A DNA stretch of 5,268 bases from Kiritimatiellia bacterium (GTDB lineage: Bacteria > Verrucomicrobiota > Kiritimatiellia > RFP12 > UBA1067): positions 1-5,268 of the forward strand of contig CAAGNL010000340.1 in the NCBI GenBank assembly GCA_900771305.1, in the 5' to 3' direction. This document shows positions 1 to 5,163 of the stretch, piece after piece (positions within the stretch are counted from its first letter, which is position 1; every line of letters starts with the position of its first letter). The position numbers and the translations under genes are program-made. The notes under the pieces are model-generated. The model was not told the DNA's origin, did not search any database, and worked only from the letters and a program-made list of their open reading frames with translations.

Positions 1-30
1 GATGCGTAAGAATCTCATTGCCTCTCTCCA

Positions 31-93
31 TCAAGGAAGACCACGCCATTTCCCACAATCCATACTTGTGGTATGCCAATCCATAAGCTTCAT
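31..93 (-). CDS. Possible 20-residue ORF coupled to the end of the operon
   Basis: An ATG overlaps the stop codon of the upstream membrane protein gene as ATGA, the same arrangement that joins the two larger genes of this operon. It opens a 20-codon frame (MKLMDWHTTSMDCGKWRGLP) ending in TGA. The peptide has two Trp and one Cys and no recognisable domain. A second frame across the same bases is also open to the window edge and reads like protein (for example ERHEAYGLAYHKYGLWEMAW), so a frameshifted next gene is an alternative. The stretch is too short to separate a real small gene from chance. The window ends 30 bases further on. Confidence 0.12.
   Translation of the reverse strand: MKLMDWHTTSMDCGKWRGLP
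56..85. repeat. Two 9-bp direct repeats 21 bp apart, with an overlapping hairpin
   Basis: CAATCCATA occurs at 56-64 and again at 77-85, exactly 21 bp apart. That distance equals two helical turns or seven codons. The first copy overlaps a 6-bp inverted repeat, CCACAA (53-58) and TTGTGG (66-71), around a 7-nt loop. The hairpin lies just past the end of the minus-strand operon, but no T-run follows it on that strand, so it is at best a weak terminator. In one minus-strand frame the repeat reads as YGLAYHK-YGLW, so a coding repeat is also possible. Confidence 0.3.
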
Positions 94-1130
94 GCCTCTC
101 TAGATCGTAACGTGATAAGACAGTCGAGAGTGGCCTCGAAGATGGCGGACTGTTCCGTCTCGGTGATCACGCCACTTTTCAAAGCCGCATCCATGAGCGC
201 CAACTCGCGCGCGAACTCCTGCGAATACTGGCTGTTCACGCCCAACCAAGCCTTGATCCGGCGAACCTCCTGAGGCTCGATACGATTGTCGGCAAGCACA
301 TCGATCATGAGCTGCTGGAATTCCTGGATGGCACGCATCTTCTCCGACTTTGTACGCTTTAACGGCCCTCCATCCGCCAGACGATCGCGGAGTTTGTAAA
401 GCTTCTCCTGTTCGGCTTCACGCTTTCTGAACGTTCGCTCCTCCTCCTTCTGTTCCCGAATCCGCTCCCGTTCGGCAGCTTTCTCCGCTCGAGCCGCCTC
501 GCGCATTGTCTTCGCCTCCGCTCGAGCGGCAACCTTTCGATCCCGTTCACGCGCACGGGCTGCCGCCGCCGGAGTCATAAACCGATAGGGATCAAGGCGT
601 ATGTTCCTCCGTTTCTGAGCTTCGGCCGCTCGTTGTAGGAGTTCAGAAATCAGTGCCTTAGCTTGCGCCTGCGTAAGCCCCGCCGTTTCACGCCAGTGAT
701 CCAATCGCCGAATCATCTCGATCTGAGCCCTTGTCGCCGGTAGATCTTTCTGAGGCACAACCTCCTTCGACGACTTAACCCCACGTTTTACAAATAGTGC
801 GATCAAGACAATCAGCAGTAGCGTATCCGCACCACCCGCAATCGTCCAATCGCGCCATTTCGGCGGCACCTTGATATCCGACATTCGAATTCCCAATGCC
901 TTGCAGGCATCGGACGCATGTTCCTTCATGGCAGGAGTCTCACGATCCACCTCCTCCAATTCCCGATAGGCTTCCAGAGCTTCGTGGTACTTGCCATTCT
1001 GAAAACACCAATAGGTCTTGCTCACGCGACGCAGCTCAGACTTCCCATTCTGAACAAAGGTCCCGAAAAAGAGGCCAATGGCAATGCCGAGTGTGGCAAT
1101 CAGTATTTGGAGACTTGTGTTGAACGTCAT
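90..1130 (-). CDS. Two-helix membrane protein with coiled coil and TerB-like C-terminal domain
   Basis: A 346-residue protein of unknown function. Visible parts in order: a membrane helix at about 7-24; a loop holding one TPR-like unit at about 39-62 (YWCFQNGKYHEALEAYRELE); a second membrane helix at about 97-114; a short module at 132-168 with the pattern ATxxQIxxI...GLTxxxAxxLIxxLL, which I recall as a small module in many unrelated proteins; an Ala/Arg/Glu-rich coiled coil at about 186-250; and a helical domain at about 265-341. That last domain carries LADNRIEPQEVRRIKAWL and later LKSGVITETE, paired acidic loops like those of TerB-type domains. The start is fixed by the ATGA overlap with the upstream gene and by a GGAGGAAGG ribosome site. 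Coupling implies that it is made together with the GIY-YIG-like protein, and both are predicted to sit in the inner membrane with large soluble parts. Reading frame and topology elements are clear; the TerB-like call is by eye and the function is unknown. Confidence 0.85.
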   Translation of the reverse strand: MTFNTSLQILIATLGIAIGLFFGTFVQNGKSELRRVSKTYWCFQNGKYHEALEAYRELEEVDRETPAMKEHASDACKALGIRMSDIKVPPKWRDWTIAGGADTLLLIVLIALFVKRGVKSSKEVVPQKDLPATRAQIEMIRRLDHWRETAGLTQAQAKALISELLQRAAEAQKRRNIRLDPYRFMTPAAAARARERDRKVAARAEAKTMREAARAEKAAERERIREQKEEERTFRKREAEQEKLYKLRDRLADGGPLKRTKSEKMRAIQEFQQLMIDVLADNRIEPQEVRRIKAWLGVNSQYSQEFARELALMDAALKSGVITETEQSAIFEATLDCLITLRSREA

Positions 1131-2356
1131 GACTGGACGCCTTCCTCCACCAAATGTGCCGAATCGTTCTCCACATCGTCTTCTTCAGGGGTATCTTCCT
1201 CGTCGGATGCACTGGGGCCAACATCATCTAGTTCAACGCCGCTCATCGAAGCATGGTATTCCTCCGCCAGCATAGTTCGATTGAAGTCCGCCGTCGGATC
1301 GACATCATGGACAATCCGCTCGATTTCATCAATGGAGATCCTGAAGAACTCCTTGCGCGGATTGATTTTATTGACACGCATCCCCGCCAAACGCTGATGA
1401 AGCGCCGCCTCGAGTCCGGACGCGTCCTCCGAGAAGATGAAGCTGTGGACATCGAACTCGAACGGAACGCTCGCATCTCCCAGTTCATCAACGCGTTCTT
1501 GTGGCTCCAGTCGTCGTGTCATGCCGACCTTGAACACGTTATCGCCGAACGATCCCAGATTGCTGATGACATAGACCGTACCAGCCTTGCCGTTCTGGAG
1601 TTTCGCGATCTCCTCCTTCCTAACCGCGACTTCACCAAGATTCGATTCGACTTTGAACAGTTGCGCCTCGATCTCCTTCTGAGCCTCTGTCGTTTCAGGA
1701 GGCGGCTCCCCGGCGGCAGCAGCTTCTGCGGCCGCCCGAGCCTTCTCTTCCTCCAGTTTCTGTCGAAGACGCTCCTTCTCCGCTGCAAACTTCGCCTCTT
1801 CCTCCGCGATGCGTTTCCGCTCCTGCTCGCCTCCCGCTCCTCCCTCATGCGTTCCCGCAGTGCAGCCTGTTCCTGTTTCTGCTGTTCTCGGCGAACATAC
1901 CAGACATATTCGACTTTCACCGCCTCGAGGCCGAGCTGCTCGACTTCTCCAAGGAATGCGAGAAACGCGGGACGAATTGTCTTGTGCCAGTTTCTGCTCA
2001 TACTCCGCATATTGGCGTTCCATGCACTTCTGAAACTCAGCGAGCTCCATCTCGATACGCCGACGATTCTCGTCCAATTCCGCGTAGCCATTTTCCTTGA
2101 AGAACCGATCAAGTTCTTCGGCGTGGGCTTTCGCAGCGTCCCGCTCCTCGTTCGCCGTCTTGATTTCCGCCGAGACTCGGGCTATATCCCCGTCACGCTT
2201 CACTTCCGCCCGCGAATGGGAGATCATAACAAAGGTCAATGTCCCAAAGGCAAGGGCGGCACCAATGAAAAGGACGGGCAACATCGATGGCCCAAAGATC
2301 GGACTCAGCGCAAAAACAAGGGAAACGCCCAAAAGAATATAATCTCTCGTCTTCAT
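1127..2356 (-). CDS. Membrane-anchored coiled-coil protein with T5orf172/MUG113 GIY-YIG-like domain; middle reads out of frame
   Basis: A 409-residue ORF. The N-terminus (about 6-46) is one long hydrophobic stretch or a pair of close membrane helices, followed by a charged coiled coil to about 125. Residues 258-350 match the T5orf172/MUG113 family, a GIY-YIG-type fold: VYVISNLGSFG, then FKVGMTRRLEPQERVDELGD, VPFEFDVH, LEAALH and NPRKEFFRI. The GIY and YIG strands appear as VYV (261-263) and FKVG (275-278); R288 and E316 are the likely conserved Arg and Glu. The tail from about 370 is strongly acidic with no Lys or Arg. In the usual DUF4041-MUG113 protein a DUF4041 core precedes the last coiled coil. 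Here its FGLY-type core is not seen. Residues about 126-176 are Arg/Gly/Cys-rich and unlike the family, while the next frame of the same DNA reads FLGEVEQLGLEAVKVEYVWY and then QAALRERMREERE, as expected for the DUF4041 tail. Two compensating frame changes are therefore likely. It may be altered or inactive, or the reading may contain sequence errors. No Shine-Dalgarno is visible before the ATG. It is the first gene of a coupled pair. Confidence 0.82.
   Translation of the reverse strand: MKTRDYILLGVSLVFALSPIFGPSMLPVLFIGAALAFGTLTFVMISHSRAEVKRDGDIARVSAEIKTANEERDAAKAHAEELDRFFKENGYAELDENRRRIEMELAEFQKCMERQYAEYEQKLAQDNSSRVSRIPWRSRAARPRGGESRICLVCSPRTAETGTGCTAGTHEGGAGGEQERKRIAEEEAKFAAEKERLRQKLEEEKARAAAEAAAAGEPPPETTEAQKEIEAQLFKVESNLGEVAVRKEEIAKLQNGKAGTVYVISNLGSFGDNVFKVGMTRRLEPQERVDELGDASVPFEFDVHSFIFSEDASGLEAALHQRLAGMRVNKINPRKEFFRISIDEIERIVHDVDPTADFNRTMLAEEYHASMSGVELDDVGPSASDEEDTPEEDDVENDSAHLVEEGVQS
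1140..1148 (-). promoter_or_regulatory. Ribosome binding site for the downstream operon gene
   Basis: GGAGGAAGG on the minus strand lies inside the last codons of the GIY-YIG-like gene. It ends 9 nt before the ATG of the next gene, whose start overlaps the preceding TGA as ATGA. The strong site and the overlap together decide the start and suggest coupled translation. Confidence 0.7.
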
Positions 2357-2418
2357 TGTCGTTTTTACTCATTGTCAAACAGTTTTCATTATTGTGCCAC
2401 TTCCAACATTTCATTTGG

Positions 2419-2446
2419 ATTACAATTACATTAAAAATCGTAATGT
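2419..2446. promoter_or_regulatory. Candidate operator: AT-rich direct and inverted repeats in the divergent spacer
   Basis: ATTACA occurs twice in tandem (2419-2424 and 2425-2430). The second copy overlaps an inverted repeat, ACATTA (2428-2433) and TAATGT (2441-2446), around 7 nt. ATTAC (2425-2429) and GTAAT (2440-2444) also face each other across 10 nt. The block ends 9 bp upstream of the response-regulator -35 box and lies between the two divergent transcription units. OmpR-type regulators often bind such repeats, so autoregulation or control of the leftward operon is plausible, but this is inferred from position and symmetry only. Confidence 0.4.
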
Positions 2447-2455
2447 TGCGTCTGG

Positions 2456-2484
2456 TTGCCAGCAGGCAGGCAAAATGATATAGT
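2456..2484 (+). promoter_or_regulatory. Sigma70-like promoter of the two-component operon, predicted leaderless start
   Basis: TTGCCA (2456-2461) and TATAGT (2479-2484) each match the sigma70 consensus at five of six bases and are separated by the ideal 17 bp. Transcription would begin about 6-8 bases after the -10 box, near 2490-2492. The regulator ATG is at 2491, leaving no room for a leader. This agrees with the absence of a Shine-Dalgarno at the usual distance before the ATG. Confidence 0.7.
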
Positions 2485-2490
2485 TGCGCC

Positions 2491-3156
2491 ATGAACGCGC
2501 TGATAATAGAAGACGATCCGAAACAGGCCGACTACCTGCGGACTGCACTCGACGAAATCGGAATCGGATCGTGTGTCAAACGGGATGGCGAAAGTGGTCT
2601 CGCCACTATCCTCGCAGGTGGATTCGACATCGTCCTGCTCGACATCCGTCTTCCGAAGATGAACGGCATCGACGTCGTCCAGTCGGCGAAGGAATCCGGG
2701 AATGCGACGCCCATCATCCTCCTCACGGCGCAGGATGCGCTCAACACACGGTGCGCGGGTCTTGACGCGGGGGCGGATGACTATCTGCCCAAGCCCTTCT
2801 CCTTCGATGAACTGAAGTCAAGGATCAACGCCGTCCTCCGGCGCGCGCGTCCACAGAAACCGCCTTCGGTTCTGCGCTACGAGGACCTTGTCATGGACAC
2901 GACGCGGCATACTGTGACACGTGCCGACCGGCAGATCATTCTTAGCCCACAGGAATACAATCTGCTCGAGTATTTCCTCAAGCATCCCCATGAAGTTCTG
3001 AGAAGGACCACGATCATCCACACCGTCTGGAACTGCGGAACAATTTCCAAGAACGTCGTCGACGTCCGCATCTGCAGTATCCGCCAGAAGATCAATGGGC
3101 CGGGGGACCGTCCCCTCATCCAGACCATCAAGGGTTTCGGCTATGTCCTGGACTAG
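2491..3156 (+). CDS. OmpR/PhoB-family DNA-binding response regulator
   Basis: A 221-residue cytoplasmic transcription regulator of usual length for the family. The receiver domain (about 1-120) has the acidic pocket D8/D9 in IIEDD, phosphoacceptor D51 in IVLLDIRLP, T79 in ILLTA, and K101 in YLPKPF. The winged-helix effector domain (about 128-221) ends with the typical NVVDVRICSIRQKI...LIQTIKGFGYVL pattern. The overall look is of the CusR/QseB-like group, but the inducing signal cannot be read from it. The chosen ATG starts directly at the receiver domain. The gene overlaps the kinase gene by 14 nt, so the two are very likely co-translated partners. It is divergent from the membrane GIY-YIG-like operon and shares a 134-bp spacer with it, so it may control that operon as well as itself; this is inference. 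Confidence 0.96.
   Translation: MNALIIEDDPKQADYLRTALDEIGIGSCVKRDGESGLATILAGGFDIVLLDIRLPKMNGIDVVQSAKESGNATPIILLTAQDALNTRCAGLDAGADDYLPKPFSFDELKSRINAVLRRARPQKPPSVLRYEDLVMDTTRHTVTRADRQIILSPQEYNLLEYFLKHPHEVLRRTTIIHTVWNCGTISKNVVDVRICSIRQKINGPGDRPLIQTIKGFGYVLD
3130..3134 (+). promoter_or_regulatory. Ribosome binding site that sets the histidine kinase start
   Basis: AAGGG lies 8 nt before the ATG at 3143, within the last codons of the response regulator. The earlier in-frame ATG at 3095 has no comparable site and would add 16 residues lacking any family-like feature. The site therefore favours 3143 as the kinase start. Confidence 0.6.
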
Positions 3157-4222
3157 GAAGCTCCGGAACACTCTCGGCGGCAACACGCTCCTCGCCCTGC
3201 TCATGTGGCGAGTCATTCCTGTCCTCGTCGTCTTCATGTTGTTCGTGACCGGCGTCGCGGTGATGGCCAGCCGACGCTATCTGATCGGAGAAGCCGCCGA
3301 CGCGGGGATCTGGACGTTCTGGCGCGTCGTCATCCTCACCGGATTCGCGGAAGTCGTCTGCCTGATGGCGGCGATCTATCTGCTTCTGCGTCTCTATCGA
3401 ACCATCACCCGGCCACTTTCGGACATGGCCCGGGAGATTGGCTCTCTTGTCTCCTCCTCTGAGACAAAAGGATACGGAACCATCCGCGACTTCGACGAGC
3501 TCGTCGCCCTCTCCAAGGCATTTGACCATCTCTTCCGCCTCCAGCAGCGGCGCATCAAGGAGACCGAGGACCTGGCGTCCGCAGTCCTCCACGATCTCCG
3601 CACGCCGCTCACCCACGTTCGAAACGAGACCGAGCTGGCCTATCGCCGCGTCAAACCGCCCATGGACGCCATCGGCGAGATCGCCGAGGTCTGCGACAGC
3701 ATGCTCGAAGTCGTCGAGATGGACGCCGAGATCTCGCGGACCTCGCTGGGGCTCGAAGGCTCCCATTTCGAGGTCATCGACGTTGTGCCGACCATCGACC
3801 GCTGCGTGGATCTCTATGCGCCCGTCGCCGAGGCAAAATCCATCTCCCTCGACTACAAGGCCTCCTCGGCTTCAATCCTCATCCGCGGACAGGAAGGTCC
3901 GTTCCAGCGCATGATCTCAAACCTTCTGGACAATGCCATCAAATACACGCCCGAAAAGGGACGCATTGCCATCGAGATTTCAGACCAGGATTCCCTCTGC
4001 CGGATTTCGGTCTCCGACACGGGCATCGGCATCTCAGCCGAGGACCTCCCCAAGATCTTCAAACGCTTCTACCGCACAGATGCCAGCCGCACGGAGCCTG
4101 GCCATGGACTGGGGCTCTCCCTCGTCTCTGTCCTCGCGGAAGCACACGGAGGCAAAGTCTTCTGCACGTCCACGCCAGGCAAGGGGTCAACGTTCACGGT
4201 TGAACTGCCGCGATCGCCCTGA
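3143..4222 (+). CDS. Two-component sensor histidine kinase (HAMP, HisKA, HATPase)
   Basis: A 359-residue inner-membrane kinase that would phosphorylate the regulator encoded just upstream. There are membrane helices at about 24-42 and 60-83, separated by only some 17 residues, so there is no room for a periplasmic sensor domain. A HAMP-like linker (about 84-138, with the typical ITRPLSDM) leads to the HisKA helix with phosphoacceptor H150 in AVLHDLRTPLTHVR. The ATPase domain shows the N box NLLDNAIKYTP (260-270), the G1 box DTGIGI (292-297), the F box FKRFYR (306-311) and the G2 box GHGLGLSLV (320-328). All catalytic motifs look intact. The start at 3143 was chosen for its AAGGG site and 14-nt overlap; 3095 is an alternative. 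Such short-loop kinases often sense within the membrane or through a partner protein, but no stimulus is evident here. Its stop is 8 bp from the end of a convergent gene. Confidence 0.95.
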   Translation: MSWTRKLRNTLGGNTLLALLMWRVIPVLVVFMLFVTGVAVMASRRYLIGEAADAGIWTFWRVVILTGFAEVVCLMAAIYLLLRLYRTITRPLSDMAREIGSLVSSSETKGYGTIRDFDELVALSKAFDHLFRLQQRRIKETEDLASAVLHDLRTPLTHVRNETELAYRRVKPPMDAIGEIAEVCDSMLEVVEMDAEISRTSLGLEGSHFEVIDVVPTIDRCVDLYAPVAEAKSISLDYKASSASILIRGQEGPFQRMISNLLDNAIKYTPEKGRIAIEISDQDSLCRISVSDTGIGISAEDLPKIFKRFYRTDASRTEPGHGLGLSLVSVLAEAHGGKVFCTSTPGKGSTFTVELPRSP

Positions 4223-4230
4223 CTTCACCA

Positions 4231-5005
4231 TCACACGCGACTCGCCTTTTCATCCCCTGGACAGAGCCAGCTACAGACCAGCAAGGCTGCCACACCAAAG
4301 GGGAGATAGCCTGCAAATCCGACGATGGGCATCTCTGCATGGGTAAAACGATAGAGCCACGGGACCGAGTAGATCCACTTGACCTCAATCCAGAACCCCC
4401 AGGTCTCCCACACGAACCCGCACAACAGCATGGCGACCGCATAGCGCCAAACAAGCGACCAATTCCCCGTCGACAGGTCCTCAAGTCCGGTTCGTCTTCC
4501 CGAGAGCGAGTGAACAAGAGCCAATGCACAGATCGGCGAGAGCCAGACGAGGGGAAACGCGACACTTGGAGCCAGCACGACGCCGAACCCACCCAGCAGT
4601 GCGACAAAGGCGAACAGCGATCGACTGACAGGCGAATGCACGTCCACCCGCCAGAAACCGCTGCAGATGTCATTTGAGAAGCCCGCCCCATCCCCACCAT
4701 GGGAGTGCCCGTCTCAAATTCCCCGAGATGCCCTTCCCCCTGACCGCCCGCCATGTCCGGACAATGAATGGCAGACAGCAGACAGCAACCAGTCCCGCCA
4801 GCGGAACAAACACCCACCACGAGAAAGGATGAGTCTCATTCCAGACCAGCAGCGGATCCGCGCTCCACTGTTCCGTACGAGGAGGGAATGAAAACAGAAG
4901 ATGCAGTGATCCATTATGGCCAGCCGACACCCCACAACCGATTGGGACTCCCAGAAAGAAAAGCCACCAGAAGCAATAGACTCCATTTCTTCTCAACATT
5001 GACAT
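4231..5005 (-). pseudogene. Multi-pass membrane protein gene, broken into two frames and apparently lacking its middle
   Basis: Two adjacent minus-strand reading frames look like the ends of one protein. The first (5005-4670, 111 residues) has a membrane helix at about 11-27, then NETHPFSWWVFVPLAGLVAV with a second helix, then RALPWWGWGGLL and a stop. The second (frame open from about 4716, first usable start GTG at 4647, ending at 4231) continues with hydrophobic helices and the pieces LSGRRTGLEDLSTGNW, LLCGFVWETWGFW, KWIYSVPWLYR and AEMPIVGFAGYLPFG. I recall an unnamed family of roughly 300-residue integral membrane proteins with the order FSWYVF, PWWGW, then a TFTPLW/FEYLNR region, then CGFxWExWN and EMPxLGFxGYLPFG; the TFTPLW/FEYLNR region is absent here. 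A deletion with frameshift near 4650-4675 would explain both the stop and the missing part. Alternatively these are two small genes. The start at 5005 (ATG TCA ATG) has AAAGGGA 11 nt upstream; the second ATG at 4999 is possible. The function of the family is unknown to me. Confidence 0.6.
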
Positions 5006-5121
5006 CTCTTGTCAAATCCCTTTGAGTCGTCCACGACGAGCACCCCCACCCTCGCCACAAAGGCCGGGGCCAAGGTCGAGACGGCACAGAATCCAATCAG
5101 CACTGCATTCTTCCAGTTCAT
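4993..5121 (-). CDS. Possible 42-residue membrane peptide
   Basis: An ATG preceded by GGAG at 6 nt spacing opens a 42-codon frame beginning MNWKNAVLIGFCAVSTLAPA, with one hydrophobic helix at about 6-30 and a short polar end containing DDSKGFDKRCQC. An in-frame ATG at 5136 would add five residues but would place the GGAG inside the gene. The ORF overlaps the start of the next, broken membrane gene by 13 nt and lies 42 nt after the stop of an upstream gene on the same strand, as expected for an operon member. It could also be the N-terminal remnant of a disrupted larger gene. No family is recognised, and such a short frame could be chance. Confidence 0.3.
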   Translation of the reverse strand: MNWKNAVLIGFCAVSTLAPAFVARVGVLVVDDSKGFDKRCQC

Positions 5122-5163
5122 GACGATCTCCAGCATTGTCGAGATGCGGACTGTTCGGTGGGG

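Noticed and set aside
2373..2378. A perfect TTGACA on the minus strand upstream of the GIY-YIG-like gene
   Set aside because: It lies 16 nt before the ATG, so a matching -10 box would fall inside the coding region. No paired -10 was found, and no convincing promoter for the leftward operon could be called.
2391..2400. GTGGCAC on the minus strand, as a sigma54 -24 element
   Set aside because: The required GC of the -12 element is not at the right spacing (the sequence continues AATAATGAAA).
1253..2434. A 393-codon plus-strand ORF opposite the GIY-YIG-like gene
   Set aside because: It is antisense to a gene with a clear domain match. Its translation is Leu/Ser/Arg/Phe-rich, as expected from the reverse of Glu/Lys/Arg coiled-coil codons, and it shows no motif.
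2475..2483. An ATG just before the response-regulator start
   Set aside because: It is followed after one codon by TAG and lies within the promoter, so it cannot be a start.
3095..3142. Upstream ATG for the histidine kinase
   Set aside because: It would create a 62-nt overlap with the regulator and add 16 residues without family character; the ATG at 3143 has AAGGG at 8 nt.
3128..3766. A 212-codon minus-strand ORF opposite the histidine kinase
   Set aside because: It is a shadow of a kinase with all its motifs intact; its composition (Asp/Glu/Gly/Arg-rich) shows no domain.
4223..4230. A terminator between the convergent kinase and membrane genes
   Set aside because: Only 8 bp separate the stops, and no stem with a T-run was found in or beside the gap.
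4194..4820. A 208-codon minus-strand ORF across the broken membrane gene
   Set aside because: Its translation is Ser/Cys/Gly/Arg-rich without family features and it overlaps the kinase end, while the other two minus frames carry recognisable membrane-protein motifs.
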